Shown: positions 9,020-18,695, numbered from the stretch's first letter. The stretch is DNA of 64,000 nucleotides from Lacrimispora sphenoides (GCF_900105215.1 NZ_FOIP01000002.1:2108001-2172000); one strand, 5' to 3'. Made by a program: numbers and translations. The notes: generated by a model from the letters alone, not told the origin.

Positions 9020-10780
9020 TCAACCATAGATTCGAAACGCCGAAGCAGTTTTTTCCTCTGTTGGCTCTATTCCCAGGTATGGAAGAATATTCTTAAAAAT
9101 GTCGGCAATCACCGGTGCAGCTATGGTTCCGCCGTAATAAATCCCCTCAGGTTCATCGATCGTAATGAGTGCAATCACCTGTGGATTATCCGCCGGTGCA
9201 AAGCCTATAAAGGATGAAATGTACTTTTTTAAACTTCTTGGAAGTTTTTCGGAGGTCGCTGTTTTTCCGCCCACCCGATAGCCGTCGACCTGCCCTCTTT
9301 TTCCGCTTCCTTCCGCCACAACTTGTTCCAGGATATAACGCATGGTCTCACTGGTCTGGGCAGATATAATCCCTTCGCTTACCGGGTAAGTAAATTCATG
9401 GACCGAAGCTCCGTCGGTGCTTACTGACTTCACTCCAAAATGTGGTGTCACACGGTTTCCGCCATTAATTATAGCAGAAGCGGTCGTAATCAGCTGCAGC
9501 GGCGTGATCTGGAAGGACTGGCCAAATGAAACGGTTGCCAGCTCCACAAGCCCCATATTATCTTTTTTATGCATAATGGTGGATGCCTCGCCGGGAAGAT
9601 CGATTCCAGTCTTTCCCTTTAAGCCGAACTGCTCAAAATACTTATAATAATTGTCTACGCCAAGGCGCTGTCCTACGTCGATGAGAACAGGGTTGCAGGA
9701 ATTCATCATGCCCTGGAGAAACGTTTCCGAGCCATGGCCTCCCACTTTGTGACACCTGATTTTACGGTCCTCTACGACCCGGAAGCCCGGACATGAAAAA
9801 TGGTCATCAAGCTTCACAACTCCGGCTTCCAGCCCTGCGGCTGCGGTAACGATCTTAAAGGTGGATCCTGGTTCATAGGTGTCGTTAATACAGGGATTTC
9901 TCCACATCTTGTTTAGCAGATCCTGCTTTTCTTTGTCAGATGCCGGGACTCCGGCGTCTGCACTTAGTGTAAACGGATCATTTAAATTAAATTCAGGTGC
10001 ATTTACCATTGCCATAATTTCCCCATTCTGAGGATTCATAACAATAATTGACACTCTTTTTGCGCCTTTTTTCTCCATAACCTGATAGGCTGCCTGCTCA
10101 CAATAACGCTGGACATTGACATCCAGGCTGATATGCAGATCCTGCCCAGCCACAGGCTCGATCCTATCCTCCGCCGCATTTTCTATTTCTATTCCTGCTG
10201 CGTCGGACATGGTCAGGATCTTTCCGTTAAGGCCCTTTAAATATGGTTCGTATTTTACCTCCAGGCCGATAATGCCCTGATTATCTCCTCCCGTAAAGCC
10301 AAGAACTGTGGAGGCAAGGGTATCATAGGGATAATAACGCTTGTAATCCTCATCCACTTTTACCCCGTCTAAATGGTAGGACCGGATCATGTCTCCCATA
10401 GCCTTGTCTACATTGGTTTTAATAATTTCCCTTGAACTGTACTTTTCTACCTTTTTCCGAACTTCCTCCTCCTGAAGACCAAGCTCCTTGGAAAGGACTG
10501 CCACAACCTCATCTGCTTTTTTGATCTGGTTATGTATGACCGATATGGTGCACACCGTCCGGTTGGTGGCAATGACGGTTCCATTGGCATCAATGATATT
10601 TCCCCTGGCGGCTTTAATGGTCCTTTCCCGTTCATGAAGGTCCAATGCCATGGCACTGTAATGTTCCGAACGAAAGATCATTAGAAAAATAAGCCGCCCC
10701 ATAAGCCCTGTCATGGCAAGAAATAACAGGAAAAACAGGATGGCTATTTTTTCTCTGTGATGTGTCTTATTTGAACTCAT
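9020..10780 (-). CDS. Class B penicillin-binding protein (SpoVD/PBP2-like), KTA in place of KTG
   Basis: A septal or sporulation-type D,D-transpeptidase. It has a short cytoplasmic tail, one membrane anchor, a PBP dimerisation domain with RGNIIDANG, and a transpeptidase domain. Numbering from the 10798 ATG, the active-site motif is STFK (312-315) and the second motif is SCN (367-369). The third box reads KTA (512-514) rather than KTG. There are no C-terminal PASTA domains. Several in-frame starts exist; the ATG at 10780 has a GGAG six bases upstream while 10798 has none, so 10780 is my choice. It follows a second class B PBP gene. One of the pair is likely the vegetative septal enzyme and the other sporulation-linked, but the sequence does not say which. 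Confidence 0.9.
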   Translation of the reverse strand: MSSNKTHHREKIAILFFLLFLAMTGLMGRLIFLMIFRSEHYSAMALDLHERERTIKAARGNIIDANGTVIATNRTVCTISVIHNQIKKADEVVAVLSKELGLQEEEVRKKVEKYSSREIIKTNVDKAMGDMIRSYHLDGVKVDEDYKRYYPYDTLASTVLGFTGGDNQGIIGLEVKYEPYLKGLNGKILTMSDAAGIEIENAAEDRIEPVAGQDLHISLDVNVQRYCEQAAYQVMEKKGAKRVSIIVMNPQNGEIMAMVNAPEFNLNDPFTLSADAGVPASDKEKQDLLNKMWRNPCINDTYEPGSTFKIVTAAAGLEAGVVKLDDHFSCPGFRVVEDRKIRCHKVGGHGSETFLQGMMNSCNPVLIDVGQRLGVDNYYKYFEQFGLKGKTGIDLPGEASTIMHKKDNMGLVELATVSFGQSFQITPLQLITTASAIINGGNRVTPHFGVKSVSTDGASVHEFTYPVSEGIISAQTSETMRYILEQVVAEGSGKRGQVDGYRVGGKTATSEKLPRSLKKYISSFIGFAPADNPQVIALITIDEPEGIYYGGTIAAPVIADIFKNILPYLGIEPTEEKTASAFRIYG

Positions 10781-10853
10781 GCACTGCTCCATCACCATTA
10801 TTTCTACAGTATATGAATTTCAGGACTTTTTATGAGTTCTTTAAAAAAGTTCC

Positions 10854-13073
10854 TTATTGGGCCGTGGTCTCTTCGGTCGGAAGTGCGGCCGGGAGATCAG
10901 AACCGTCATCCCCTTCTTCCCTGTTGACGTATTCTTCCGAAGGATTTAAATACTCATCTGGAATCGGATTTCCGTTTTCCATGGTAGGAGCCTGCCCAGT
11001 GGTCTCTTCTGCACCTGATTCTTCAGACGTATTTTCTCCCTGGGATGCGCTTTCTGTTTCACTGGTTATCCCTTCCTGCTCAGGAAGTTTTGCTGCTTCT
11101 TCCGGCAATGGAGAGGTTTCTGGGTCTGTTTCCGGAAATACATTTATATAAGGAAGAATCTCCGCCATAATCTTCTGGAAAATCTGGCTGGCATAAGTAC
11201 TGTGAGGCTGATCCTCCACATGAGGCTCATCAACCACAACATAAACTAAAACCTGAGGATTGTCCGCCGGAGCGTAACCGCAGAAGGATACCACATAATT
11301 GGTCTTATCACGGGGGATCTTCTCCGCAGTACCGGTTTTACCGGCAACTTTATATCCTACCACCCTTGCAGCACCTCCTGTTCCTCCCTCAGCATTGACA
11401 GTCTTAAACAGTGCTTCATTGATGAATTTGGTGGTTGATTCCGATACTGTTTCCCTGACAAGAACTGGTTCTACCTTTTTAATGACAGAACCCTGTTCGT
11501 TAAGGATCTGCTTCACCACATGAGGTTCATAATAGGAACCTCCATTGATCACAGAGCTATAAGCAGCAGCCATCTGGATCATGGTCGTGCTGAAATTCTG
11601 TCCAAAGGAGTTGGTTGCAAGATCCGTAGGTCCCGCCGTATTCTGAGTATAAACAAGAGTCTTATTGTCCGCTTCTCCAGGCAGATCAATTCCAGTCTTG
11701 GAGCCGAAACCGAAAATCTGCTGATACTTGTAGAACTTTTCTTTTCCCATCTGCTGAGCAATCCGCATCATGACCACGTTGCAGGATTTCATCAGGCCTT
11801 CCTCTACAGTGATCAGGCCATGTCCATATCTGCTGACACAGTTGATCTTATGCCCTCCCACTTCAAGGAACTTGTTGCACTCATAAGTTTCCTTTCCGGT
11901 AATCGCCCCTTCTTCCATGGCGGCAGATATGGTAAAAATCTTTTCTGTTGAGCCCGGCTCAAATCCGTCACTGATGCAGAAATTACGCCAGGTCTGGTTC
12001 CATGCCACCTGAGTCCCCAGAGACATGATCTCTTCATTCGAATAGTGCTCTGAAACGTTTGCTTCCGTTAATGGCTGGGCGTTTTTATTCTTTCTCTTGT
12101 AATCGTCCATGGCTTCCTTGATCCCAAGCTGCCGCAGTACATCACCTGTGTACTCCGGCCTTAAGGTTCTTGGATTGTTTAAATCAAATGCCTTGTCATT
12201 TGCCATGGCAAGGACCTCGCCGTTATTGGGATCCATAACGATAACGCCTACCCGTTTGCTTCCTGTATTCTGTTCCCATTCATTAATATATTTTTCTACG
12301 ATCTTCTGTATGTTGACATCCATGGTGGAAACCACGGTGCTGCCATTGGAGGCAGGCTTTATGACTCTCTCTAAGTTGGAGTCATCATTTAAGTATCCGT
12401 ATTCCCTTCCGTTGATTCCCATAAGGGTCGTATTATAAAACTGCTCGATCCCTCCGGTTCCATCCATGCCGTCACCGTTGGCAAAGCCAATGACATTGCA
12501 GCCCATGGAGTTATAGGGATACACCCTTTTGTACTCATCCTCAAACCAGATTCCCTTAATGGCCTTCCCGCTTTTTTTCAGCGCATCCGCCTGGTCTGCC
12601 TTGTACTTATCATATTTTTGTTTATCGTCATAAGTCAGCTGCTTCGCATAGCGTACATACTGCTTATCTTTCTTTTCCTGTATGAGGTTCATGATTTCCG
12701 TCCGGTCATAGCCAAAGCATTCTGTCAGAGCCGTTACGCTCGGCTCGAGGTAAGAATCCTGGTCTGACATGATCTGTTTGGGATCCAGGATTAAGTTATA
12801 TACCTTTTCACTGGTCGCCAGATAGGTTCCGTTGCGGTCCATGATGTCCCCGCGCTTAAAGGGTATGATGCGGCTGTCATATTCCTGCTGGGACAGCACG
12901 ATCTGATTGTAATCTTCCTTTTTATTTGTCATCAGATTATACAGCGTCATAACTAATGCAAACAAAGCCAGCGTAATTACCAGTACAGTAATCGCCAGCT
13001 TTTCCTGCATATAACGGGGAAATACCTTACTCTTTTTATTCCTGTTTTTATTAGTGCTTCGGGATATCCTCAT
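10854..13073 (-). CDS. Class B penicillin-binding protein (FtsI/PBP2-like) with long acidic tail
   Basis: A 739-residue bitopic transpeptidase that cross-links septal peptidoglycan. The membrane anchor is at about 27-46 and the dimerisation domain starts near 70 (RGDIMDRNG). The catalytic boxes are STEK (375-378), SCN (430-432) and KTG (579-581), all intact. The transpeptidase domain ends near 640. It is followed by about 95 residues rich in Glu, Pro, Ser and Thr, a low-complexity outer tail that is not part of the family core. It overlaps the ftsL-like gene by 23 bp with a weak ribosome-binding site, so translation is probably coupled. Its position directly after ftsL suggests the FtsI (PBP2B) role. 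Confidence 0.93.
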   Translation of the reverse strand: MRISRSTNKNRNKKSKVFPRYMQEKLAITVLVITLALFALVMTLYNLMTNKKEDYNQIVLSQQEYDSRIIPFKRGDIMDRNGTYLATSEKVYNLILDPKQIMSDQDSYLEPSVTALTECFGYDRTEIMNLIQEKKDKQYVRYAKQLTYDDKQKYDKYKADQADALKKSGKAIKGIWFEDEYKRVYPYNSMGCNVIGFANGDGMDGTGGIEQFYNTTLMGINGREYGYLNDDSNLERVIKPASNGSTVVSTMDVNIQKIVEKYINEWEQNTGSKRVGVIVMDPNNGEVLAMANDKAFDLNNPRTLRPEYTGDVLRQLGIKEAMDDYKRKNKNAQPLTEANVSEHYSNEEIMSLGTQVAWNQTWRNFCISDGFEPGSTEKIFTISAAMEEGAITGKETYECNKFLEVGGHKINCVSRYGHGLITVEEGLMKSCNVVMMRIAQQMGKEKFYKYQQIFGFGSKTGIDLPGEADNKTLVYTQNTAGPTDLATNSFGQNFSTTMIQMAAAYSSVINGGSYYEPHVVKQILNEQGSVIKKVEPVLVRETVSESTTKFINEALFKTVNAEGGTGGAARVVGYKVAGKTGTAEKIPRDKTNYVVSFCGYAPADNPQVLVYVVVDEPHVEDQPHSTYASQIFQKIMAEILPYINVFPETDPETSPLPEEAAKLPEQEGITSETESASQGENTSEESGAEETTGQAPTMENGNPIPDEYLNPSEEYVNREEGDDGSDLPAALPTEETTAQ

Positions 13074-13533
13074 TCTGTCTTACATACTCACTTTCCGTCT
13101 TATCATAGTGAAGGATCTGGTCCTTATTCGCATAGACCATACCAAGTTCCTCAGTAGCCACTTTATACACATGATCCAAATCGACAGAAGTGTTGATATT
13201 CATTTCCAATGCATTATTTTCAGTTTTCAAATGTTCCAGTTTTGCTTCTAAAAGCTCAACGCCATGAATGCTGGCTGTAATAGAGGATTGCAAATGCAGA
13301 TAATTCACGCACAGGCAGAGGGTGCAGACTGCGGCGATGGTCAGCATAATCACATAAGGCAAATCCATCTGCAAGGCCTTTTCACGATTTCTTCTGACCT
13401 GATGGTTAACTGATGGACGACGGATTTCTTCTGGTGTATGAACCGGCATAGGAACCGGCATGGTTTTACGGACAGTATTCCCCTGTACGTAAGTGGAGCT
13501 CCCATAGGAACGCACATTCTTTCTTGCAGCCAC
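13051..13533 (-). CDS. ftsL: FtsL-like septum formation protein
   Basis: A 160-residue bitopic protein. It has a basic cytoplasmic segment of about 55 residues, a membrane helix at about 59-77, then a short coiled coil (LLEAKLEHLKTENNALEMN) and a conserved-looking LGMVYANKDQ end. This is the FtsL/DivIC layout: such proteins bridge FtsQ and the septal synthase. The start is a GTG eight bases after GGGAGG. It sits between rsmH and the first PBP gene, the standard ftsL position. Sequence identity in this family is low, so the call depends on layout and context. Confidence 0.85.
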   Translation of the reverse strand: MAARKNVRSYGSSTYVQGNTVRKTMPVPMPVHTPEEIRRPSVNHQVRRNREKALQMDLPYVIMLTIAAVCTLCLCVNYLHLQSSITASIHGVELLEAKLEHLKTENNALEMNINTSVDLDHVYKVATEELGMVYANKDQILHYDKTESEYVRQNEDIPKH

Positions 13534-13550
13534 TCTCTCTTCCTCCCTTT

Positions 13551-14489
13551 TTAAATTCGTTCAAATACCCGAAGCTTTGAACTCTTTGAACGCTTGTTTT
13601 CTTCAATCTCTTCTTCCGACGGTACGATTGGTTTTCTTGTAATCACCCTGCCTTTGCTCTTTTTTCCGCAAACACAGATCGGAAAATTAGACGGGCAGAT
13701 ACATGGGTCCTCGTTGGTCTTAAATCTTGTTTTTACGATCCTGTCTTCCAGAGAATGAAAGGTGATAACGGATAACCGTCCGCCCGGATTCAACAGATCG
13801 ATCATGGTATCAAGGGACTTCATTAAAACTTCCAGTTCCTTATTCAGTTCGATCCGTATCGCCTGAAATGTCCGTTTGGAAGGATGTCCACCCACTGCCC
13901 TTACCTTTGCAGGAATCGCCCCTTTGATGATCTCCGACAGCTCTCCTGTTGTCTCGATGGGCTTTATCTGCCTTTCCCTTACAATGTGCTTTGCAATATT
14001 TTTTGCAAACTTATCTTCTCCGTAATCCCTTATGATCCGGTATAAGTCAAATTCACTGTAGGTATTGATGATATCGGCTGCTGTCTGTTCATTCCTCTGA
14101 TCCATACGCATGTCCAAAGGCGCATCTTCTTCCCTGTAGGTAAATCCTCTTTCCGGTATGTCAAGCTGGTAAGAGGATACCCCAAGGTCCAGGTAAATTC
14201 CGTCCACTCGTTCGATTCCTAAATCCTTTAATACTGTCTGTATGTTTTCGTAATTGCTTCTTACGACCGTCACCTTATCTTCATAAGCCTTCAGCCGTTC
14301 CGAGGCTGCCTTAATGGCATCCCCATCCTGATCAATTCCGATTAATCTTCCGTAAGTTCCAAGGCGCTTGCACACTTCTAAAGCATGTCCGCCTCCTCCC
14401 AGCGTTCCATCTACATAGATTCCGTCTGGTTTTACATTCAGGCTGTCAATGGTCTCATATAGCAGCACTGACTTGTGTTCAAACATCAT
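13551..14489 (-). CDS. rsmH: 16S rRNA (cytosine-1402-N4)-methyltransferase
   Basis: RsmH (MraW) methylates C1402 of 16S rRNA near the decoding centre using SAM. The protein has the SAM-binding motif [10 protein letters not shown] (28-37), the YLDLGVSS motif and the C-terminal signature [13 protein letters not shown]. The 312-residue length is normal. The first ATG overlaps the mraZ stop (ATGA), with a second ATG directly after it. AAGGA lies upstream inside mraZ, so the two genes are translationally coupled. Confidence 0.97.
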   Translation of the reverse strand: MMFEHKSVLLYETIDSLNVKPDGIYVDGTLGGGGHALEVCKRLGTYGRLIGIDQDGDAIKAASERLKAYEDKVTVVRSNYENIQTVLKDLGIERVDGIYLDLGVSSYQLDIPERGFTYREEDAPLDMRMDQRNEQTAADIINTYSEFDLYRIIRDYGEDKFAKNIAKHIVRERQIKPIETTGELSEIIKGAIPAKVRAVGGHPSKRTFQAIRIELNKELEVLMKSLDTMIDLLNPGGRLSVITFHSLEDRIVKTRFKTNEDPCICPSNFPICVCGKKSKGRVITRKPIVPSEEEIEENKRSKSSKLRVFERI

Positions 14490-14911
14490 ATACCAAGTCC
14501 TTCCATAGCTTCCGCGATTTCTTCCATATCTTCATAGGTATTGGCTGCGATCCATGCATCCTTGTTCCAGATTTCGATACGGCTTCCCACTCCTACAAGA
14601 ACTGCGTCTTTTTCGATTCCCGCATGTTCTCTTAAAACTGCTGGAAGCAGAATTCTTCCCTGCTTGTCCACTTCACAGGCACTTGCTCCGGCCAGAAAGA
14701 ATCTGGAAAACTTTCTGGCATTGGTGTTGGTCAGCGGCAGGCTTTTTAATTTATTTTCCAGGGCAGTCCACTCATCATTATCATACACAAATAAACAGCC
14801 ATCCAAACCCTTCGTAACGACGAATTCTTCTCCCAGCTGCTCTCTGAACTTCGATGGGACTATGAGACGCCCCTTTGCATCGACTGTATGATTGTATTCA
14901 CCCATGAACAT
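14486..14911 (-). CDS. mraZ: Transcriptional regulator MraZ
   Basis: MraZ is the ring-forming AbrB/SpoVT-like regulator of the dcw operon. The protein has two swapped-hairpin repeats carrying [14 protein letters not shown] and [15 protein letters not shown] use the ATG at 14911, giving the canonical N-terminus MFMGEYNHT with AGGTGATT upstream. The more upstream ATG at 14932 has no visible ribosome-binding site. Five GTGGT-type repeats lie directly upstream, matching the kind of tandem box MraZ binds, so autoregulation is likely. Confidence 0.97.
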   Translation of the reverse strand: MFMGEYNHTVDAKGRLIVPSKFREQLGEEFVVTKGLDGCLFVYDNDEWTALENKLKSLPLTNTNARKFSRFFLAGASACEVDKQGRILLPAVLREHAGIEKDAVLVGVGSRIEIWNKDAWIAANTYEDMEEIAEAMEGLGI

Positions 14912-14946
14912 ACCAATCACCTGCTTGTACATCGGTAGGGTTTTGG

Positions 14947-14992
14947 ACCACTATCCCACCATTTTCTACCACTTTGCACCACTTTCCACCAC
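14947..14992 (-). promoter_or_regulatory. MraZ operator: five tandem GTGGT boxes
   Basis: On the minus strand GTGGT (one copy ATGGT) recurs five times. The first four are at a 10-bp period and the last after 11 bp (plus-strand starts 14988, 14978, 14968, 14958, 14947). Three of the boxes are preceded by AA. MraZ is known to bind short tandem repeats with about 10-bp phasing upstream of its own gene. These boxes lie just downstream of the predicted transcription start, so bound MraZ would block initiation or clearance. Confidence 0.85.
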
Positions 14993-15002
14993 TTATGGTT
15001 TA

Positions 15003-15031
15003 ATTCTAGTACATTTACCGTGAAATAGCAA
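15003..15031 (-). promoter_or_regulatory. Sigma-A promoter of the dcw cluster
   Basis: TTGCTA and TAGAAT are separated by 17 bp on the minus strand. The predicted start falls around 14996, at the edge of the MraZ operator. Confidence 0.65.
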
Positions 15032-15114
15032 GAACAATTTCGAAGAATTTTCAATTTGATCCTGCCTGCATGTAACTGTGAACAGCTGTTCTATAAGTAT
15101 TTCCATATAATGGA

Positions 15115-15167
15115 AAAAAGGCATTCCCTAAGTCAGTAAATTGGAACAAACTGACCAGGGAATGCCT
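15115..15167 (-). terminator. Terminator of the BMP-family ABC operon
   Basis: A stem (GGCATTCCCT with AGGGAATGCC, extended by CAG/CTG pairings) is followed on the minus strand by TTTTTT. It lies just after the last permease gene and insulates it from the dcw promoter. Confidence 0.88.
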
Positions 15168-15180
15168 GTCTTTTTCATTA

Positions 15181-16110
15181 TTAATTTTCTTTGCTGTATG
15201 CGACTCCCAGCTTAGCGGGTACATTGAAATTTCTTCTGGATACGGTCAATATAATGGTCAGCAGATAAGGCAGGGCAATGAATAATTCATTGGGGAAGTA
15301 GCTTCCTCCTCCCACTGACTGCATATAAATGGCAATGGCTTCCGTAAGCCCGAATACCACGGTTCCCAAAACAGCTCCTTTGGGATTCCAGTTGCCCAAA
15401 AAGCATATGGCAAATGCGATCCAGCCGCGTCCGCCGATGATATTTGTGGTAAACATTCCCAAATATCCCACGGAGTAAAATGCGCCTGCAATACCTCCCA
15501 TCACTCCGGCCAAAAGGACCGTAAAGAACCGGACTGCATTTACATTGATACCGGCTACATCCACTGCCTCCGGATTTTCCCCCGTTGAACGGATTGTCAG
15601 TCCTAAGGATGTCTTGAATAAGAGAAAATAGGACGCAGGAATGAGTAAATAAACCACATAGGTCAATATATTCTGCTGGAAAAACACCGGACCCATAACA
15701 GGAATCTTACTGAGAACGGGAATAGCGATCTCAGGCAGAGGGCTAATTTTAAGGGGCGCGGTGGGAACGCCGAACAATACCCGCTGAAGGTAAGTGCAGA
15801 TTCCGGCTGCCAGCACATTAATGGCCGTTCCTGTTACAACCTGGTGCTGTTTTAAATAAATACATACCACGCCATACACGGCTGCCGCAACAAGTCCTGA
15901 AAAGATGGCGGCAAGAATTCCGATGAACGCACTGCCGGTTAAATAGGTTCCCACGAATCCACCCCAGGCTCCCATAAGGAAGATCCCTTCGATTGCGGTA
16001 ACCATCATGCCCGAACGCTCCGCTATGACTTCTGCAATGGAGCCAAACAGCAGGGGCGTACTCATCATCAGTGCACGTTTTAATAAGCTTATGATCATAA
16101 CCTGTTTCAC
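15181..16110 (-). CDS. ABC transporter permease, BMP/nucleoside family (second permease)
   Basis: A 309-residue polytopic inner-membrane permease of the BPD_transp_2 (LivH/RbsC-like) family. It has the cytoplasmic coupling segment STGENPEAVDVAGI, typical of the YufQ/RnsD-type permeases that pair with BmpA-like lipoproteins. Its ATG overlaps the stop of the first permease (ATGA), so the two subunits are probably made in equal amounts. The substrate is likely a nucleoside or related compound. This is inferred from the family, not visible in the sequence. Confidence 0.9.
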   Translation of the reverse strand: MKQVMIISLLKRALMMSTPLLFGSIAEVIAERSGMMVTAIEGIFLMGAWGGFVGTYLTGSAFIGILAAIFSGLVAAAVYGVVCIYLKQHQVVTGTAINVLAAGICTYLQRVLFGVPTAPLKISPLPEIAIPVLSKIPVMGPVFFQQNILTYVVYLLIPASYFLLFKTSLGLTIRSTGENPEAVDVAGINVNAVRFFTVLLAGVMGGIAGAFYSVGYLGMFTTNIIGGRGWIAFAICFLGNWNPKGAVLGTVVFGLTEAIAIYMQSVGGGSYFPNELFIALPYLLTIILTVSRRNFNVPAKLGVAYSKEN

Positions 16111-17171
16111 GCTCCTTTCTGCAGTCTGCGCTTCTCTCTCCTGTTTTCCAGATAATGCCGGAAGAAATAGGATATGATAACGAACAGCATGACAAACCCC
16201 TGCATCAGATCCACAATGCTTGCAGGAACATTGACTCCCGGCATGCGCCCCATTAAATTCCCCATGACACTTAAAGCGCCGAACAGGAGCGAGGCGAATA
16301 TGATTCCGATGGGATTGGCATTAGCAAGAATTGCGATTCCCAGGCCTGCGGAGCCCACTCCGCTGTTAAAATCCTGAATCAACATATGCTGAACACCGTT
16401 TACTTCCGTAAATCCGGCTGCACCTGCCAGGGCGCCGCTGATAAAAAATGCGGCCACAAAGATCTTGTTTGAATCAATTCCTGACATCCTGGATGCAGAG
16501 GCATTGCTTCCCACTGCCCGGATCCGGTATCCCAGGGGGGTTTTATAAAGCAGCACCCAGATACCCACGGCCGCCAGAACCGCCAGCACAAATCCGATAT
16601 GCAGTCTGGTCCCCTTTACGATAACAGGAAGCCATGCTGACCTTGTTATGGCATCGGTCTGGGGATACTCTCCCTTGGATTCTTTTAAAAATGTGCGCAG
16701 CAGATAATTCATGACTGCCAAAGCAACGTAAGTAGACATCATGCTGACAAGGAATTCATTTGCTTTAAAGCGTGCCTTTAAAAATCCGATCAAAGCGCCC
16801 ATAAGCCCACCTGCCAGTGCCGCTGTCAGGCACACAAGAATTAAAAGCACTGCTGTGGGAACCTTTCCGTCAAGCTGCAAAGATAAGGCGATTGCGGCAA
16901 TAGAACCCATATAAAACTGTCCCTGTGCGCCGATATTAAACAGATTTGCCTTAAACGTAAACGCAAAGGCCAGCGCTGTAAATATAAGGGGTGTCGCCTT
17001 TAAAAACACTTCCCCCATGGTATATTTATCCGTAAACATGGCATTGATGGAATATACAAATACTTCGACCGGGTTGATATGCAGCAGCAAAAGCATGAGG
17101 CCGCTTAAGAGCAAGCCGGCAATGATGGCAGCAGCATTTGTCACAATTAAGTCCCTGACTTTTGTATTCAT
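16107..17171 (-). CDS. ABC transporter permease, BMP/nucleoside family (first permease)
   Basis: A 354-residue polytopic permease with a long first N-terminal helix and the FKANLFNIGAQGQFYMG segment characteristic of YufP/RnsB-type permeases. The cytoplasmic coupling region contains AVGSNASASRMSGID. It starts 3 bp after the ATPase gene and overlaps the second permease by 4 bp, so the two permeases would form the heterodimeric channel of the importer. Confidence 0.92.
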   Translation of the reverse strand: MNTKVRDLIVTNAAAIIAGLLLSGLMLLLLHINPVEVFVYSINAMFTDKYTMGEVFLKATPLIFTALAFAFTFKANLFNIGAQGQFYMGSIAAIALSLQLDGKVPTAVLLILVCLTAALAGGLMGALIGFLKARFKANEFLVSMMSTYVALAVMNYLLRTFLKESKGEYPQTDAITRSAWLPVIVKGTRLHIGFVLAVLAAVGIWVLLYKTPLGYRIRAVGSNASASRMSGIDSNKIFVAAFFISGALAGAAGFTEVNGVQHMLIQDFNSGVGSAGLGIAILANANPIGIIFASLLFGALSVMGNLMGRMPGVNVPASIVDLMQGFVMLFVIISYFFRHYLENRREKRRLQKGA

Positions 17172-17174
17172 GCT

Positions 17175-18695
17175 TTACGCCTCCTTCTCCTCTTTGTAGC
17201 CGGCCATTAATAGACCGATCCGTTCTGTGTTAAGCTGGTCATGGTCGTAGATTCCCATAAAGGAGCCCTTGTAGATAACGGCAATCCTGTCGCATAGCTG
17301 GAAAATCTCCGACAATTCGGTGGATACCAGCAGAATCCCCTTTCCATTCTTCCGCTCTGCCAGGATGTTGTTATGAATATTATTGATGGCTCCCAGATCC
17401 AGTCCCCTGGTAGGCTGGTCCATGATCAGCACCTTTCCTGCGTTTCCCACTTCTCTGGCAAGAATCACTTTCTGCTGGTTGCCTCCTGATAATCCCTTGA
17501 TCTGGGCATCCGGTCCCGGCGCCTTGATATCAAATTCATCAATGGCTTTTTGTGTATCATTTTGAAGTTTCTTCTTATTTAAAAAGCCATGTGAGATCCA
17601 CTTCTTATCAAAGCTTGTTTTTAGCATAATATTTTCAGCCAGGGTCATCTCTCCTACCATGGCATCCCGGTATCGGTCTACCGGAACGTATCCGATTCCC
17701 TTATCAATGCGTTCCCTGATGGAAGTGGAGGTAATATCCGTGCCATTTAAAAGCACTTTTCCTGAGGTCACAGGAAGGGCACCGCAAACCACCTCGCATA
17801 ACTCCTCCTGCCCGTTTCCGCTCACTCCTGCCACTCCAAAAACTTCACCTTCCATGATCTGAAATGACAAATCACTTAAAAGAGGGGGTTCTCCTTTGCG
17901 CTGCACAGTAACGGAAGACAGCTCCAGACAGACCTTTCTTTCTTTTTGCTCTTCTGCCTGCTCCTTCTTTGGGGGCACCATTTCTTTCCCCATCATGAGC
18001 CTTGTCAGCTCCACCTCATTGGTATCCTTTGCAGAAAGGTCACCCGTAAGCCTTCCGTTTCGCATAACGATGATCCTGTCCGCCACCTCCATGACTTCCT
18101 TCATCTTATGGGTGATGAAAATAACAGAATTTCCCCTGGACGTATACTCTTTTACAAACTCCATCAGTGTTTCCGCCTCCTGGGGTGTCAGCACTGCCGT
18201 AGGCTCATCCATAATCAGGAGGCTTGTCTTTAAATAAAGGGCCTTAAGGATTTCCACCTTCTGCTGCACTCCAACCGCAAGCTCCTCCACTTTTGCCTCA
18301 ACAGGAATTTGAAACCCGTACTGGGCAGAAAGCTCTTCAACTTCCTTTTTGCATTTTTCGTAATCAATCACACCGTTCACATTGCCTAAAATAATATTTT
18401 CCGTAACCGTATGGGCGGACACCAGAGAAAAATGCTGCTGGATCATGGAGATTCCCAAAGCCATGGCATCTTTAGGGGAAGTGATCCTCTGTTCCTTTCC
18501 CTCCATCAGGATCTGCCCCTCATCCGCCTTATAAAGGCCATAGAGGATTTTCATTACCGTGCTTTTCCCTGCCCCGTTTTCTCCCAATAATGCCAACACC
18601 TCTCCCCTATTTACAGAAAAAGAAATGTCCTTGTTTGCCACGACCCTGGCAAAATATTTTGATACATTCTTTAATTCAAAAAATGGTGTATTCAC
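17175..18695 (-). CDS. Double-domain ABC transporter ATPase of the BMP-type importer
   Basis: A protein of about 506 residues with two fused ATPase domains, as in RbsA/YufO. The first has a full Walker A (GENGAGKST), a VGVQQKVEILKAL signature and MDEPT. The second has the degenerate Walker A GVSGNGQEE usual in this family, plus LSGGNQQKV and MDQPTRGLD. The frame is open to an ATG at 18713. However, the AGGAGGAG ribosome-binding site lies inside that extension, five bases before a GTG at 18695, which I take as the start. It powers the import system encoded with bmpA and the two permeases. Confidence 0.93.
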   Translation of the reverse strand: MNTPFFELKNVSKYFARVVANKDISFSVNRGEVLALLGENGAGKSTVMKILYGLYKADEGQILMEGKEQRITSPKDAMALGISMIQQHFSLVSAHTVTENIILGNVNGVIDYEKCKKEVEELSAQYGFQIPVEAKVEELAVGVQQKVEILKALYLKTSLLIMDEPTAVLTPQEAETLMEFVKEYTSRGNSVIFITHKMKEVMEVADRIIVMRNGRLTGDLSAKDTNEVELTRLMMGKEMVPPKKEQAEEQKERKVCLELSSVTVQRKGEPPLLSDLSFQIMEGEVFGVAGVSGNGQEELCEVVCGALPVTSGKVLLNGTDITSTSIRERIDKGIGYVPVDRYRDAMVGEMTLAENIMLKTSFDKKWISHGFLNKKKLQNDTQKAIDEFDIKAPGPDAQIKGLSGGNQQKVILAREVGNAGKVLIMDQPTRGLDLGAINNIHNNILAERKNGKGILLVSTELSEIFQLCDRIAVIYKGSFMGIYDHDQLNTERIGLLMAGYKEEKEA

